Shown: in pieces, positions 40,400-52,005 of the stretch
How the letters are laid out: every line of letters starts with the position of its first letter
Position numbering within the stretch: position 1 is the stretch's first letter
NCBI RefSeq assembly: GCF_963422355.1
Contig: NC_085087.1
Location: 2,013,021-2,077,020, forward strand
From: Corticium candelabrum
Lineage: Eukaryota > Porifera > Homoscleromorpha > Homosclerophorida > Plakinidae
DNA length: 64,000 nucleotides
Direction of reading: 5' to 3'
Made by a program: the position numbers and the translations under genes
The notes under the pieces: generated by a model
The model's input: the letters and a program-made list of their open reading frames with translations, nothing else
What the model was told of the DNA's origin: nothing
Database searches by the model: none

Positions 40400-42460
40400 C
40401 TATTTCTTCAACCTACGCATTGCTGAAAAGGAACTCTCGCTGGTGGCGTTGGTGGCAGGGTTAACTAAGATGAGCCTAAGGACTGTCAACACTTCTGAAA
40501 AGATGACATGTTCTGCAGAAGGAAACTCTTGTACATAAGTCAGGATATCTTGGAGACACAGTTCTTTACTTCCATCAAATTGTGCCGCTAGTGATGTCAA
40601 CTGCACTGACAGGCGATCTGGGGCGAAGTCATCGCCATAGTAGTCTGTCACCGACCTGAATTCGTCGCTGGCATCTTCTGCATGCACTGTTTTCAGGAGG
40701 AGGTCTTCCAGTTGGCGGTACATTGCATACCCAGGTTGATCAAACCTCACGTTGATGGTAGAGATAGCAAAGTCTAATACTTTAAAATAGATCTGACCGT
40801 AGTGGTCTTCCACCCTTACTGGGAAATATTCTGATCTATTAGCTGTGTCTAACCGCTGAGGCGCTCTCCGACTTCGAGAGAGCCTGTGCTCATTTACATG
40901 AAGTGTACCAAGGGTCTTCTTTAACAAATCCCAAAATAGAGTGAAGGTTTCGGCAGTGCGCATCTTGGCAAGAGGTTTGGCGGTCAAAGATGTCAAACGC
41001 TGGCCTCCAGCTGCAGAAACGGCAGTGCCTTGGAGAGCCAATGACAAGTTATCGCCATGATCAAGAACTAATTTAGCAACACTGAAGCCAAAATAGTAGT
41101 CGAATGATTTCATCTGGGCTCTCACACCATTCAGACGTGCTCTGATGTCAGGATTAACATTTCCATCAAGGACGAAGTCCAGAGCTTTTGTAACACACAA
41201 TAATTATCCTGTACGCTCTGTAAGGTTTTTGCCCTCACAATCCAGCGTGTGGGACGAAGTACCTGAAGCCTGGGAGATCTGGCGACAACTCTTGCTTAAG
41301 TTTGTCAAACTGTGCATTTCGCTTTGTCGAGAACTTCACCAAACTTCCTGATTTCGTGAGTAACATCCGTGGCATCTCTGGTCAACTTGCATTGTTTAAT
41401 GGTATCACACATTGCCGAATTGAGGGAATGCTCATAGCAATGTTTATACAGAGCGCTGGCTCTCTAGTGAGGATTTGTGTGGCAACACCATTCCTGTGTT
41501 GCTGGCACCATCATAACATTGCTCTCTACATCGGTTCCATTGCAGGTTCATGCGAATTAGGCAGTCTTGCAGAGATTGCACGATGGTATTAGCTGAGATG
41601 TTATCAATCTCGTAAAGTCCAACAAACTCCTCATGAACTTCAAGGTCAGTAGTAGCCCAACGATAACAGATAGCCAGTTGTTCCTTGTTTGACATGTCAG
41701 TGCACTCATCTGCCATGACAGTAAACCAATCAGAGGAGTGGAGATTGGCAGTGATACATCGAAGGATGCTCAAAGACATCATCTGCAGCATTTCATTCTG
41801 GACTTTTGGACATACATACTTGTCCTTTTCTTCTCCAACCAGCCACTCTTTTCTGGATTGTCTAATTCCCTGAGTTTAGAGAGCTGCACGAAGTTGCTTT
41901 CTCTATCGTCGTGGCCACGTAAGGTAAGGCCTTGAGTGCCCAGGAACTTTATGTTTTGAAGGATATCGACAAGGGTCTTTCGGTTATTTAATTTACTTTG
42001 ACCATGCGCCATGGATAGCGATTCACCAACGTCACGTACAGTGTGGGGAAGAAAGATTATCATCTGCACTGCATCTTAATACCACTGACTCTTCTCGTGG
42101 CAGCGAAATCCCTCTGTAGCATTTTTCCAGTTGCTGAATCCGTTCCTTATAAACGCCAAATCCTTCTTGGAACCCTAGAGCTTTCCTTGTTGCTTTGCCT
42201 TCGCGCAAACATGACAGAAGGCAGCGTCGCTACACTCGCTGTCGAGGATCCATGTCCATTTGTCAAACCAGGAAGCTTGGAATGACCTCGTAACTGTCGC
42301 TTTCTTTTCAAATGAGCGCTTGGGAAAGGTGTAGTCTCGCGTGGCCAGACGTTTGCGCGCGGGGGAGGGAGGGGCTTTAGTACGTCTGGACACAGTGGCC
42401 AGGTTTTTGTTGGCGACGCCAGAATCTTGGCGTGACGAATCACGTTGCAGAACCGCAATT
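40400..42460 (-). pseudogene. TTF/DUF4371-type hAT transposase (ZMYM1-like), broken
   Basis: Minus-strand fragments in order. 42458-42147 is the TTF-type zinc finger region (FPKRSFEKKATVTRSFQASW, FCHVCAKA). 42069-41779 has the linker with LRGHDDRESNF. 41791-41444 has the transposase core (FTVMADECTDMSNKEQLAI with catalytic Asp, FVGLYEIDNISA, CYDGASN). 41200-40400 is a long frame to the dimerisation end (NPATNATSESSFSAMRRLKK, the hAT pattern T-x-S-x-x-S-F-S-A-x-R-R-L-K). It is broken near 41.8 and 41.2-41.44 kb, so it looks like a dead transposon gene rather than a domesticated one. Confidence 0.8.
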
Positions 42461-42494
42461 ATGAGCGTAGCTTAACTACCACGTCCGATACTTC

Positions 42495-42700
42495 ATGGCT
42501 TCAATCGCTAAAATGTCGTACGATGAAGAGTCGATTTCACTTGCCAGTCTGTTTGCAACTAAGTCTATGGGGTACCTTGAACTTCGCCCGTTACAGGAAC
42601 AGGTAGTGAAACGCTTTGTAGGAGGTAGAGACGTTTTGTGTCCTTTCCCACCGGCGGTGGCAAGTCGCTGAAACGTATGTTTGGTTGGTATGTCGTACCT
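42495..42700 (+). pseudogene. RecQ-type helicase N-terminal fragment
   Basis: From ATG 42495 the plus strand reads YLELRPLQEQVVKRFVGGRD. Directly after it, in the next frame, comes FVSFPTGGGKSL, a Walker A motif. L-R-x-x-Q-x-x-x-x-x-x-F-x-x-G-x-D-V-(F/L)-V followed by P-T-G-x-G-K-S-L is the start of RecQ-like DEAD/H helicases. There is a one-base frameshift between the two parts near 42640, and nothing helicase-like follows. It could be the first exon of a helicase or a captured fragment in a transposon. It is antisense to the 3' third of the minus-strand ORF 43147-42476. Confidence 0.55.
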
Positions 42701-43147
42701 GGTTTTTTTAGTGCCAGGAAGATTGATACCAGACTCTTTGGCAGACCGTTTTACTGGAGAACGAGCTCGAGCTGAAGACGCTGACATCGGTATCAAGCGC
42801 GCACGTTCTGATGGTTCATCACCGTCTACTCGCTGAGCCTGAACATCTAGGCCATGCAATTTCCCAACGGCGTTGACCTGCCGCCGCAACTCTGCCTCCT
42901 TCCTATTGAGCTCATCTCGTAGGGATTTCAACTTCTCTAGATTTCTTGCACAAGGTCGACAGAGCCAAGACTGTGGTGGGAGCATGACGCTCACCGAATC
43001 AGGGTAAAACGCGGCCACAAACTCTTCTAAGATCACCTTAATGTTCATTGCGAGAACTGTGCAGTAAACGGCGGGTCGCAGGTTCGTAGTCGCTTTGCAA
43101 AGAACGCAATCCATCCAAGCAGCCTCGTGATTTTGACATCCGGTCAA
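42700..43147 (-). CDS. ZAD-like zinc-binding protein, partial
   Basis: From Met 43147: WMDCVLCKATTNLRPAVYC, FVAAFYPDSVSVMLPPQSW, LCRPCARNLEKLKSLRDEL. The two C-x-x-C pairs about 55 residues apart (CVLC ... CRPC), followed by a coiled-coil-like helix, resemble the zinc-finger-associated (ZAD-type) fold. Then comes a basic Ser-rich region (SARARSPVKRSAKESGINLPG). The frame stays open to 42476, but its last about 70 residues are antisense of the RecQ-like fragment, so I end the supported part near 42700. Could be a transposon accessory protein or part of a host gene. Confidence 0.45.
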
Positions 43148-43199
43148 TTATGTGCTGCGGAGGTGGAGCAGATCTCCGTCTGCGCTCAAGTTAATTTAC

Positions 43200-43980
43200 A
43201 GTTCACAATAGAAAATTGTAGGATGAACAGGACGCTTTCGTGTATTGTAACTACCTGTACTAGTCATTTGGCGCGGTAACAGCTAATCATGACGTCATGC
43301 ATACCAGCCGCCAACAAAAACCCGGCCACTGTGTCTAGACATTCTTCTCGCCCCTTCTCCCCCACACGAACGGCTGGCCACGCGAGACTAGGAAAGGTGA
43401 AAGATCTAGGTTGATGGGGATTGTCGGGAAGATCGGACGAAGCCATACGTATCACTGCAGCACACTTTTGTTGAAGGCACATTTCCCGAATCCGGGGTCT
43501 GTTAGCCTCGCAGTGTAGTACTTCAAAGTATGGAAAGTAAGGGTCTGGCTGCACGAGGTGATGCCATAATCACCAATATATTACTTATTATCGGCTATTC
43601 CCGTAAAACGGAAGTTGATGCCATTGGGCATATGGCGAAAGTTTCTATTCGAATATTTGCCGGATCAGCTGTACCGCATCCTATGCCTGCTCTGTAGTAC
43701 ATTTCATTGTGTTTTTGACAGCCTAGTCGGTCACAGAGAAGCTTCTAAGTTATACTCTCATTACAAAATTATTTGCTGTTTATCTGAGTCTAAATTCAAA
43801 TCCCTTCACATCTTGACTAGAGAACGTAAAGTTGCCATTGGGGAAAACATCATTATTGTATCTTGAATACTCCCCGAACGCTATAAAATTGACCATCATT
43901 TCTGAGTGACTGTAAATTTGTTATCGTCATCAAAGCCATCTGTTGCCCCTTATCGGCAAAAGTTTGGGTGACTTTGATAG
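43200..43980. other. No gene recognised
   Basis: A minus-strand ORF at 43554-43264 (96 codons) has no known motif. The rest is unsupported. Confidence 0.4.
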
Positions 43981-43984
43981 CAAT

Positions 43985-44405
43985 ACCTAATTGTGCCTGA
44001 GCATCAACTGTCCCAAAATCAACCCAAAACAAATATTGAAACGGTTAAATTGGCGTTGAACATAAGTTATGCGGTGCTTTATATTGGGATCAGATACGTG
44101 TTTCTGGATACGTTCCAGCGCTTTTGCAGAACACAATAGTCGTCCGTCCGGACTGTCCACCTTGCGGACAGAGTGCTCGGAAACCAGAGGCGTCTCGTGA
44201 GACATTTTACTTCAACATTTGCAGAGTGGGATCTTTTTTTAGAACGCTTCACAAGTTTTGAGACATTATACGTGGTCATGTTTTGTACTCTAGCCGATAC
44301 GGTGGTGCTGCAACGTTTGTGAAAAAGCGTCTGTACAACCCATGCCGCTAAACAAAGAAATCGTTTCAACTCGGACACATTAGATGGCTCCATAAACTGG
44401 GACAA
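43985..44405 (-). pseudogene. Possible Gypsy pol scrap
   Basis: PSNVSELKRFLCLAAWV at about 44390-44340 resembles the P-x-x-x-x-x-L-K-R-F-L-G-x-x-x-Y segment that joins RT and RNase H in Gypsy elements. The following frame does not continue convincingly. Weak call. Confidence 0.3.
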
Positions 44406-44409
44406 CAGG

Positions 44410-44856
44410 CTGATTGTGCTCAGTCTGTCGCATGAGACTGCTAGATATCTAACAGGATTTTTTATGCTTCGAGATAAAGTATTTCATGAATTTTTACAGA
44501 TGAAGCAAACCAAAAAATGTGTATTGCCTATTGCCTATAGTATAAATACGACTAAACAGAAATGAAACAACAAACGCAATTTTGGGTTAGGTGGTCACAC
44601 TACAGTGCAACATACCAGCCGCAACTACATTTCTTTGCAGGATCACATAAAGAGTCATTTACGAATTCAGCCATCAGATACTAGATAGATATTGTTTTAC
44701 TTAGCAGTAGTTGATAGGGAATTTAGCAACCTTGACTGTAGCTAGTCTTCTGCGCCGTACCACTTCCTAGGTATACTGGCTGCTGAGGTGGTTTTTAGAA
44801 TTTTTTATTGGCTTGATTTATTGCCAAATGATGATTCATACATGGTTTTATTGCAA
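44410..44856. other. No gene recognised
   Basis: AT-rich sequence between a possible Gypsy scrap and the Tigger-type element. Confidence 0.45.
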
Positions 44857-44858
44857 TA

Positions 44859-45437
44859 CAGTGGAGTCTGCTTAACTCGAACCTTCAACGGACCATGATA
44901 ACAGTTCTACTTAAACGAAATTCTACTTATCAGAAAAGCTCCTCGAGCTCTTTTCTTGTTCAAGTCCGTCTTTCCTCCGTAGAAAAGCCTTTGGTATCTG
45001 TCTTTATCACGAAGTATAGTCGACAGCGTGTTTGGCGCTATTCCAAAGTCGCTCGCAATTTCTTTCTTTCTCTTTCCACCACTTTCAACGCACTGTATCA
45101 ACTCAATCTTTCTCTTAAGCGACAGCGTTACCAACTTTCGAGAGCTCGAACGATAACGTTCTGATGTATGTTCTGTCGACATGTCTGGACACAGACGACG
45201 TCTGATGCAGTACAACCACGTGCCGCAGTGACGTGATCATTTCTTCAAGTTACCCGGACATTTCTCATGCACGGGTCTGCTGCATTGATCGAGATAGGCG
45301 AAACTTCGACTTACGCAAATTCGACTTACCAGGAACTCTTTGTATTACTTCGATCGGCATTCAACCGGGACCAAGAGAATCCTTCGCGCTATCCGGAAGT
45401 TCGACTTACGCGAGTTCGACTTATGTGGACTCCACTG
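44859..45437 (-). mobile_element. Tigger/pogo-type transposon, internally deleted
   Basis: Terminal inverted repeats CAGTGGAGTC (44859) and GACTCCACTG (ending 45437) sit directly between TA dinucleotides (44857-44858 and 45438-45439), the Tc1/mariner-superfamily target duplication. Sub-terminal TTCGACTTA/TAACTCGAA words are repeated at both ends. The minus strand 45215-44907 encodes a CENP-B-type N-terminal helix-turn-helix (LVTLSLKRKIELIQCVESGG, KKEIASDFGIAPNTLSTIL). The DDE core is absent, so the copy is non-autonomous at 579 bp. Confidence 0.85.
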
Positions 45438-45439
45438 TA

Positions 45440-45980
45440 AATGAACTTCACTATAGTCATCTAGTGAATAAAGCATCTGCTGTAACTGTCTAATGCAAGG
45501 AAGTCTGCAAACTAAGAGTTCGGATACAATGGATAGGTAAATAAGCTATATGTGTTTACAAGTTGCTATTTTTTGGAACAGACTTGTATGTTGTATATGT
45601 AATTTTACGGTAGTAATAACCTGTTTGTGTCGACTAGGGCGTGTGTCGATGTATGCCTGTCGTGTTCCCGGAGGGTTTCAGTTCGATTTCATTCTGAACG
45701 GGTGTCCCCGTTTCTACGCGACGGTGTCGTCGTCTGCATCTTCGTCGATTTTCGGCTGATTTGTTGTCGTTTTCGGAGTGTGTGTCTTTGTTCGGTTGCG
45801 TGCGTGTATTCTTATTCGTAGCGATCTGGCGAAAGCATTGAATTCGTGCAGTAGTCTACGTTTCGCCGGTTTCCTCTCTGTCGGATAAAGGTAAAAAAGA
45901 CTGAAAGCTTGAATATATATTTTATTAATTTTTCTTCTTTCAAAATTAAACAATTCCCCCAAAATCATCCCCAAACCAAC
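45440..45980. other. No gene recognised
   Basis: T- and G-rich plus strand (GTGTCG words). Short ORFs only. Confidence 0.4.
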
Positions 45981-45982
45981 AA

Positions 45983-47130
45983 GTCTTACATTACATTAGG
46001 TATATCCCAACTATCAACGTACTGTACTTCAAGCTCAATTCTCTTATGAATCATTTTCGAGTTATGTTTCCATAATTGAATAGAAAGTTTCTGCATCATA
46101 TTTTGGAAAGGCTGATGGAATTTAAGGCCACTGACTGCTGAGGTGTTGGAAGCAATAGCTTTCAGAGTTTTGATGCTGAATAATGACCAGAGGCCCAAGG
46201 TTTCAACCACTAAGGGGTAAAAGAGAACACCAACTGCACGAACTCTGTCTTAATGTCGAATATCCTTTTGTTCTTCACCTACCTCTGCTGCGGCTCCAGC
46301 CTTTACAGCTGATTTTGTCACATATAACGGCTGCAAAGAGTTTCTAACTGTTACGTCAAAATAGGCAGATCGACCCTTCAAGAAATCAGGGTGAAAAAAC
46401 ATCACCAGGACGGCTTTCAGTAGAACCATTGCACCTCATCTCCTTCATAACATCTCTGTTCTCAACCAATAAGGCCTGGAAAATAACTTCTGTCAATGCA
46501 TTGTGTCTACGTGTGCGCTCTGGACCAAAACCACAACCAAGAAGGTGATCTCCAAAAAGTGTCAATGTGCTGACCACAGCTGCACAAGACAGATGCCGGA
46601 GGAGAAGGAAACATCTTGATTCCCAACCAGAGCCGCACTGCAATAACAAACTCATGAGAAGACATGGAAAGGCCGAGATTAGAGTTGGGTATTGCCCGCA
46701 ACTAAGCTCCTGCATGAGTTGTATTGATTGAATTTAAGCGTACTCTGTGTCGTAAGCTAGCAGTGTTTAACAAATACTTGACTAAATCAGAGTCAAATTC
46801 TACTCGTTCTGCTGTTTGATCCATTAGCAAACAGCCACTTTAGATTTCAGCACTGCTATTCAACGACAAATCTAATCGGAAGAACCGTGTTTGCTTTTCA
46901 GATAGTGACAAATCTGAAAATGACTTTCGGAGTCTCCTGATAGTAAAAGTCTAAAGAAATGTAAATATGCAATATTCAGTAAATTGCAAGCCTTTTTGAG
47001 GAAGTCCTGTACCATCTTACGAGTAGAATTGCAACTTCCTACGTAAGCAGCTTGTGAAGACTGGACTGCTTCTCTCTGACCAAGTCCACCAAGTCTAATA
47101 GGTAGTGTCGCTTGCAGCCATGCCATATCT
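45983..47130 (-). pseudogene. Non-LTR retrotransposon, RT C-terminal region
   Basis: The minus strand has MAWLQATLPIRLGGLGQREA and AAYVGSC (47126-47030), the W-x-Q-A-x-L-P-I-x-L-G-G-L-G signature after the RT palm. Next is LRAIPNSNLGLSMSSHEFV and the zinc-knuckle-like CSCGQHIDTF ... GDHLLGC followed by R-R-H-N-A-L (46700-46470). Then STESRPGDVF and FDVTV-like residues to about 46330, and a tail ending near 45986. R-P-G-D after a C-x-C-G ... H-x-x-x-C knuckle is the endonuclease-like C-terminus of such elements. Several stops and frameshifts. Frames at 47.2-47.7 kb may be its upstream RT part but are not convincing. Confidence 0.7.
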
Positions 47131-48300
47131 GTAACAGAAGAACCTCAAATAATTCCTAAATTTAATATATATAGTACTACCCATCACATGCTTTTTCTCT
47201 CCCATGTACTCCCTACAAATCCGCCAGATGCAATGTTGTCGAGTACTTTCTCGGGGAAGTAGGTAATTTCACATGACTGAGGTTCTTGTACGTTTCTCGA
47301 TCAAGTGCATTTAAGAGTGGGACAGTTTCTTTAAGACATGCTACAGTCGGTTTACAAGCACTTCTTATTGCAAGCCGCAACTCATCCGTTTGGATGAAGT
47401 TGTCCCAGAACTGCACAGTCTTATCTCTCTTGATGGTTTCCTATCGTTGCAAAAAAGTTTGCTATCTAATTTTTTGAGGACAAATGATAGAAATTGCTTG
47501 ATGGCGCTGTGACTACACTGGACACAATCAGAGACAGCATACTGGATGACACCGTATGGAAGTCCAGTAGTGTTGAAGAGTTATACCTACTATACCACGT
47601 ATCTCTTTGTTGACATAGCCGGACCTCCTTTTGTACGTTGGAGGGACTTTTTGTGGCACCAATATACAACTCGCTCTAATCAATCATCGATGTTTGTTCC
47701 TGTTGCAGGAGCTCTTTGAATCGGGTGTTGTCAGCTATGACTCGCCATCGTAAAGCCAGTGGTAGAGTTTGAAGTGTTATACCTTCATTTTAGATATCCA
47801 ATAACATCGACCATGTTTTACCTGGGCGTCTGGCGCTTTTACTGGATTACTTACTGATTACTGGTAACGAAATGACTCAATCGCTGTATTTGTCTGACAA
47901 TTTGTATGTACACTCGGTTGTATTGTCGCTCTACGCTTGCCTAGTATCCTACTCGAGCTAGAAGTGCCGAAAGTAGTATAATTAATATTCGTTGGTAGAT
48001 CAAAAGCATTACTATTTTGTTAGACGAATAATTTAAAAGCTGTAATTTGAGGCTGTCATTCCAAACTGAGTTCGTCTCGTATCTGGTAGAACGGTCATAA
48101 CAGACTACCCTCGATCTTACTTAGCCAGCCTTTGACGATAAAATTGCAAACTTGACGTAGGAGATCATCGGTGCGTGATGCACTGTGGAGTTCATCCAAG
48201 GTGATGATATGAAAAGGTGCTGTCAGTAGCTGCACTGTCTCCTGTGTTGAGGCAGTATCCAGACGATATTCCAGGTATTCTGGACAAACAATTAGCTACC
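47131..48300. other. No secure gene
   Basis: Minus-strand frames 47213-47416 and 47466-47669 may be remnants of the neighbouring non-LTR element. Nothing else recognised. Confidence 0.35.
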
Positions 48301-48304
48301 TGGT

Positions 48305-49150
48305 TCAGACTTCCAGGTCTATAAGAGGTGATGAAGGTGTACTGATGAAAACGATTGGATCATCTGTGCAAACGAAGTGGATGTTGGCCAGTTCCTGATA
48401 AGCATAGAAGAGTAGTGAGAGCCTAGTGGTCAGTTGGGAGTGTGACCTGACGGCCAGATGAATATGCATGCCAATATTCACATACCTAAATGCAAGCGAG
48501 TGCTTCACGTCCGCCCACCATGTACTGTTGGGCAACAGTCTGCTCGTGAGGCATAAGCAATTGATTGGCTTTACCTGAACGTCATTTTCCTGTGATTGGA
48601 CTGCACCAAGAGCGGTTGCTGATGCATGACAAGTCAGGAATGTTGATGCTGAAGGCGAAAAGTGAGCCAACACAGGAGAATTAGTGAGTGATGCTTTCAC
48701 TTGTTCGAATGATGCTTGTTATTGTTCTGTCGAGTTCTAGGTAGTATCTTTCTTTAACAAGTGTCTCAATGATGCCATTAGAGTTGCATAATGGAGTAGG
48801 AATTTGAGATAATAATTTGCCATTCCAAGAAAGTTCATTAGTTCTTTACCTGTTGTTGCAGCTGGGATCGTAGAATTTACGTTTACATTTGACTGAATGG
48901 GCTGATCGAATGCCATTGCCAGAAACGCAAAACCCCAAGAACTGAATTTCTTCGCTTTCAAACACATTTTTCGTCATTGAGAGTCACATCTTTTTTGCAG
49001 ACGATCCAAGACAACAAAACAGCATGTCATGTTTATCTTGGGTAGCCCCATGACCAACAATGTCATTTGTATATCTAAGCAATCGTGCAATAACTCTTAT
49101 ATACACATTATAGTAACGGTAGTGATACAAGGATTTCATCTTTTCTGGAC
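48305..49150 (-). pseudogene. Gypsy RT/RNase H fragment
   Basis: The minus strand has FLGF near 48930, then TTGKELMNFLGMANYYLKFL and HYATLMASLRHLLKKDTT (48870-48740). It continues with KASLTNSPVLAHFSPSAS, TFLTCHASATALGAVQSQEN and FASRLL-like residues (48700-48520). These are the RT/RNase H connection and RNase H start of a Ty3/Gypsy pol; the usual catalytic Asp of D-A-S is His (CHAS). The rest is degraded. Confidence 0.75.
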
Positions 49151-49949
49151 TGGAAATGAAGCCGCTTCATAAGAAGTTAAGGGTAGCTTGAATGGTGGTT
49201 TTTCATGTGTAAACCACGAAGCTTAGACTATAGTAAACTTCAAAGAATGCCTAAAATATAGTGTGGGCATCAGTTATATGATAGAGTTCAATGCAGACAT
49301 TACCGAGATTTAGCAGAAAGTTTGTTTACAGTAAGATAAACTGCCAAAGAGAGCCTGATCTTGAGGTTGTAAATAGCGAAGTTCCATCAGTATTCAATGT
49401 CAGAGTAATATTCCATGGTGACTGACAGTAGCCATTCCTTGCCAGACTCTTGTACATTGGTAGACTCGTTCCTGAGAGCTGACGTTTTAGTGTGGTTAGA
49501 ACTTTGGTCAAGTATCTTCAGCAGAGTGTAACTACACGCTGGATATTTGGACTCACAGTGATTTTCCTAACTCCTTTAAACATGCGTCCTCATCTTGCGC
49601 ATATTTGGCCTCGCCCCAAAGAGGCGTGGCCTAAGTATATGATGTGGTACAGTAGTAAACGTTTTTGGTGAATGTAATTGTAATGTATGTATATCAACCA
49701 AACTTGTAGACAGGTTTTATTATTAAACCAAAATTCAAACAAAGGTCTATACTAATAATAACACTGTGACTATGCTCATCATGTTATAATATAGTCATAC
49801 AAATTACGCCTAGATGGTGTCCAAGTATTAAAGGCAAATACTTTCTACTATAGTCTATATCAAACAAACATGTGAACATGTTTTACTAGTTCATTAATTA
49901 ATCAAACTTGTGCAAACAAACTTTTAATAACAGTCTGTAATTATGTTTA
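49151..49949. other. No secure gene
   Basis: May contain further RT remnants of the Gypsy fragment. GCCTCGCCCCA near 49611 recurs at 28889, suggesting a dispersed repeat. Confidence 0.35.
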
Positions 49950-51965
49950 TCATGTTATGTGGCTAGCAGTGACTGCCGATAACACTTTGCGCCCAGGGTG
50001 CTGTCCAAGTAACCTTCTAGCTTTGTGCTCTTTCCATTTGCAAAACGCACGCTCAAAATTAAACTGATACATAGGTGGTCCTTTTAGTGAAATGCGCATC
50101 AAGCAGTCAATTTTCTCTTCAGACAAACGGTTCCGTAGTTTTGTCATAATACGATTCTGACAAGAGAATCCTCTTTAACAGCCAGCATTTGTTACTGGTA
50201 CGACAAGTCCTGCAGTTAGAAGGAGTGATAGGTGTGGGAAGACATCTCTGTGTTCAAATAAGATAGCAGATCCAAATCCAACCATAGTCTGATTTCGAAA
50301 CTTGTTGCTCATAAGGGGCCTGCAAATCAACCATTCAGTCATTGCATCTTCATTAACAAAGCCCGGCTTTTCAAGAGCTTGTTCTCCAAAATGATTGATC
50401 AACATCCGAATCTGTTGATCTCCATAACCTACTAGGTCTTCAATAGGAGGAAGATTTCGAGGATCAAACACAGAGAGAGCATCTAATATAGCAACAGATG
50501 GAAATCTAGCATGAACGTTATCCAACAATTCCTGCAAAAACTGCCAAAAAGAAGAGTTCAGAAACCTTTGTAAAGTATCCTCAGAGACATTGACAGGGAC
50601 TCTGACACCACTTGGCGAAGAGAGAGTAATATTATCATCTTTCCGCTTAGCTATCAGGCTAGCAAGATTTGGGCCTTGGCAATGTTTCAAACTCAATAAG
50701 GCATCAACTGTTGCCTTTACAATAGGGCCTACATCAGCGTAATTTAGTGCTTTGCGTTGCAATACGAGGCTCAGTTTATTGAGTAATGGGATTACATCAC
50801 TAAGACCATACGTAGCAAGCAGAAAGGAAGCTTTGTTCACAGCCCTGAGAAGGCCTCTAGCAGAGGCACAGCCCTTCTCTGCTTCATGTTCTAGGCAAAG
50901 CACTAAGGAACAAAATGATTTACGAACAGCATCAACAGCACCACGAAACGACAACCACCGAGTGCTGAATGTGGCATGAAGGGTAACACGATGATCATCT
51001 ACTACAGTCTGAAGGCATCGTAAATGAGACGTTCTGGTAGATGAATGTGCAAAGTAGTTGTACACACTGTTGATTGTTGCTTGGTATAATTTAAATAGTG
51101 GTACAGCATCTGCTGCTTGCTCACTTGCAAGGGCCAAACGATGTGCTACACAGTACACCTGAATCAAGTACGGTGAGCACTTTCTGCGTAGGCGCACACC
51201 AACTCCAGACTTGGTCCCTGTCATTACATGAGCACCATCAGTTGCCAATCCTACGACAAGCCTGCGATCAATGTTCTTTTTTAGCAATCTAGAAAGGGCT
51301 TTTGTGATGTTCTCACTATTTGCCTCTCCAGCCAACTTAACATCAGCTATATAAAACTCGCAAGCCTTCCTTGTTTCAAGATGAACAGCCTTTACATATA
51401 CCATAAGCTTCCGGCTGACATTGATGTCTGTTGATTCATCTGTCATTAAGCCAATTAGTGGGGACTTTTGTAGGATGGATAATACATTCTCTTCTACAAC
51501 AGAGTTAAGAGCAGCTTGAAAGTCAGCCACTGAATTGCTGCTCTGATATGTTAGCTGGTAACCTTTCCGTGTTGGATCTTCTTTGTTCAGACGTTGAACA
51601 TAATCAACTCCTTGGAAACTCAGCAAAGAAGAAAGTGAGGAAAATTTACTAGATGCCAATTCTTCTTTAGCAAGCCAATAGACTGTACGAAGCTCTCCTA
51701 CAACTGCCTTCTCCTCCTCTGAAAACGAGTTCTGAGTAGCTATCACCATGGCTTTTCTCTGTTCCAAGTCTAACAGTGCACTCATGTGGTCTGGACAGTT
51801 CATGTGACGAGACAAAGCAGTTCTTTGCATATCTGAGCAACCAGCAGTAAAGTTGTTCTTTTTCTTACTTGTTAGACAAACTTTACATCTCATTTTCGAC
51901 TCATCAAATGTAAGCCATGAAGAAAATGACGAGTCTGACAACCACGATGAAGAGAATTTCCTCAA
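49950..51965 (-). pseudogene. TTF-zinc-finger hAT transposase-like protein with one nonsense codon
   Basis: A single frame of 596 codons from Met 51965 to TAA at 50175-50177, staying open for a further 74 codons to 49950. The N-terminal TTF/BED-like finger is FSSWLTFDESKMRCKVC ... CSDMQRTALSRHMNCPDH. The transposase core has SPLIGLMTDESTDINVSRKL (catalytic Asp), LATDGAHVMTGTKSGVGVRL, YCVAHRLALA and FSTRWLSFRGAV. The dimerisation region is split by the stop: VVPVTNAGC, stop, RGFSCQNRIM with N-R-L following, matching the hAT pattern N-x-x-x-E-R-x-F-S where the Glu codon is now TAA. The layout resembles ZNF862/C17orf113-like proteins. No terminal repeats found. Either a recently dead transposase or a truncated domesticated protein. 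Confidence 0.8.
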
Positions 51966-52005
51966 TTTCTGGTAAAAGTGGCTTTTTCATTGCAACAACT
52001 TAGGT

